64,000 nucleotides of DNA from Bifidobacterium gallicum DSM 20093 = LMG 11596 (GTDB taxonomy: Bacteria; Actinomycetota; Actinomycetes; Actinomycetales; Bifidobacteriaceae), in the NCBI RefSeq assembly GCF_000741205.1, contig NZ_JGYW01000002.1:124001-188000 (forward strand), written 5' to 3'. The stretch's first letter is position 1, and the number at the start of each line of letters is the position of its first letter. Positions 63,910 to 64,000 of the stretch are shown here, piece by piece. Under the pieces are notes generated by a model. The model had not been told where the DNA came from and ran no database searches. It worked only from the letters and a program-made list of their open reading frames with translations. The position numbers and the translations under genes were made by a program.

Positions 63910-64000
63910 ATCTTCAGTCAACCATATTGCGCGGGCAATGGCACCGTCTCCTTCATATCCTCACCATTCCTCCTGCATCCTCTTACGTCCCCATACATCC

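Overview
The window reads as chromosomal DNA of a Bifidobacterium. I infer this from the gene families and their protein sequences (XylA, XylB, CUT1 sugar ABC transporter, GH43 enzymes, ROK and LacI regulators), the moderately high GC content, and the cluster dacB-tilS-hpt-ftsH. No rRNA or other definitive marker is present, so the species is not assigned.

Layout. 0-3 kb: an MFS transporter and a YkoE-type ECF permease. 3.3-23.2 kb: a pentose and arabinoxylan-oligosaccharide island. It holds a ROK repressor (xylR), xylulokinase (xylB), a sugar O-acetyltransferase, a large SGNH/SASA esterase, two GH43 glycosidases, a CUT1 importer (two permeases and a lipoprotein) without its own ATPase, a LacI-family regulator, and xylose isomerase (xylA). 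The likely flow is: oligosaccharides are imported, deacetylated, cut to xylose and arabinose by the GH43 enzymes, and xylose becomes xylulose-5-phosphate through XylA and XylB. The xylB, acetyltransferase and xylA upstream regions share a TTAAATCATTAAAC-type site, a good candidate XylR operator. 24-33 kb: a peptide-deformylase-like protein, MetY-type sulfhydrylase, EttA, a DUF559-like protein, TesB, a DUF3180 membrane protein and a divergent HPPK-like protein. 33.7-42.6 kb: ftsH, hpt, tilS, a PBP4-type carboxypeptidase and an ABC-2 exporter pair. 43.8-49.4 kb: a DUF4854-like membrane protein, two family 2 glycosyltransferases and an AI-2E family permease. 50-58.4 kb: tRNA-Phe, two identical tRNA-Asp, DUF4190 protein, MazG, a cell-wall-anchored protein with two nitrilase domains, a DUF1295 protein and tRNA-Glu. 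59-64 kb: trmB, galE, a low-molecular-weight phosphatase, folA and thyA.

The dominant unexplained feature is a family of short palindromic repeats. The form is arm CCCGCACGTAA, about 10 nt of asymmetric centre (GCYAGTTRCG or its complement), then arm TTACGTGCGGG. I count 53 copies, including a few truncated or degenerate ones, in nearly every intergenic gap from 1.8 to 52 kb and again at 58.6 kb. Several copies have matched changes in both arms, several have stems extended by flanks unique to that copy, and two lie in frame inside genes (a GH43 gene and tilS). Seven metalloregulator-like boxes (TGATAATCATTNTCA type) sit beside copies. I know of no description of this element, and the window holds no obvious transposase that would explain it.
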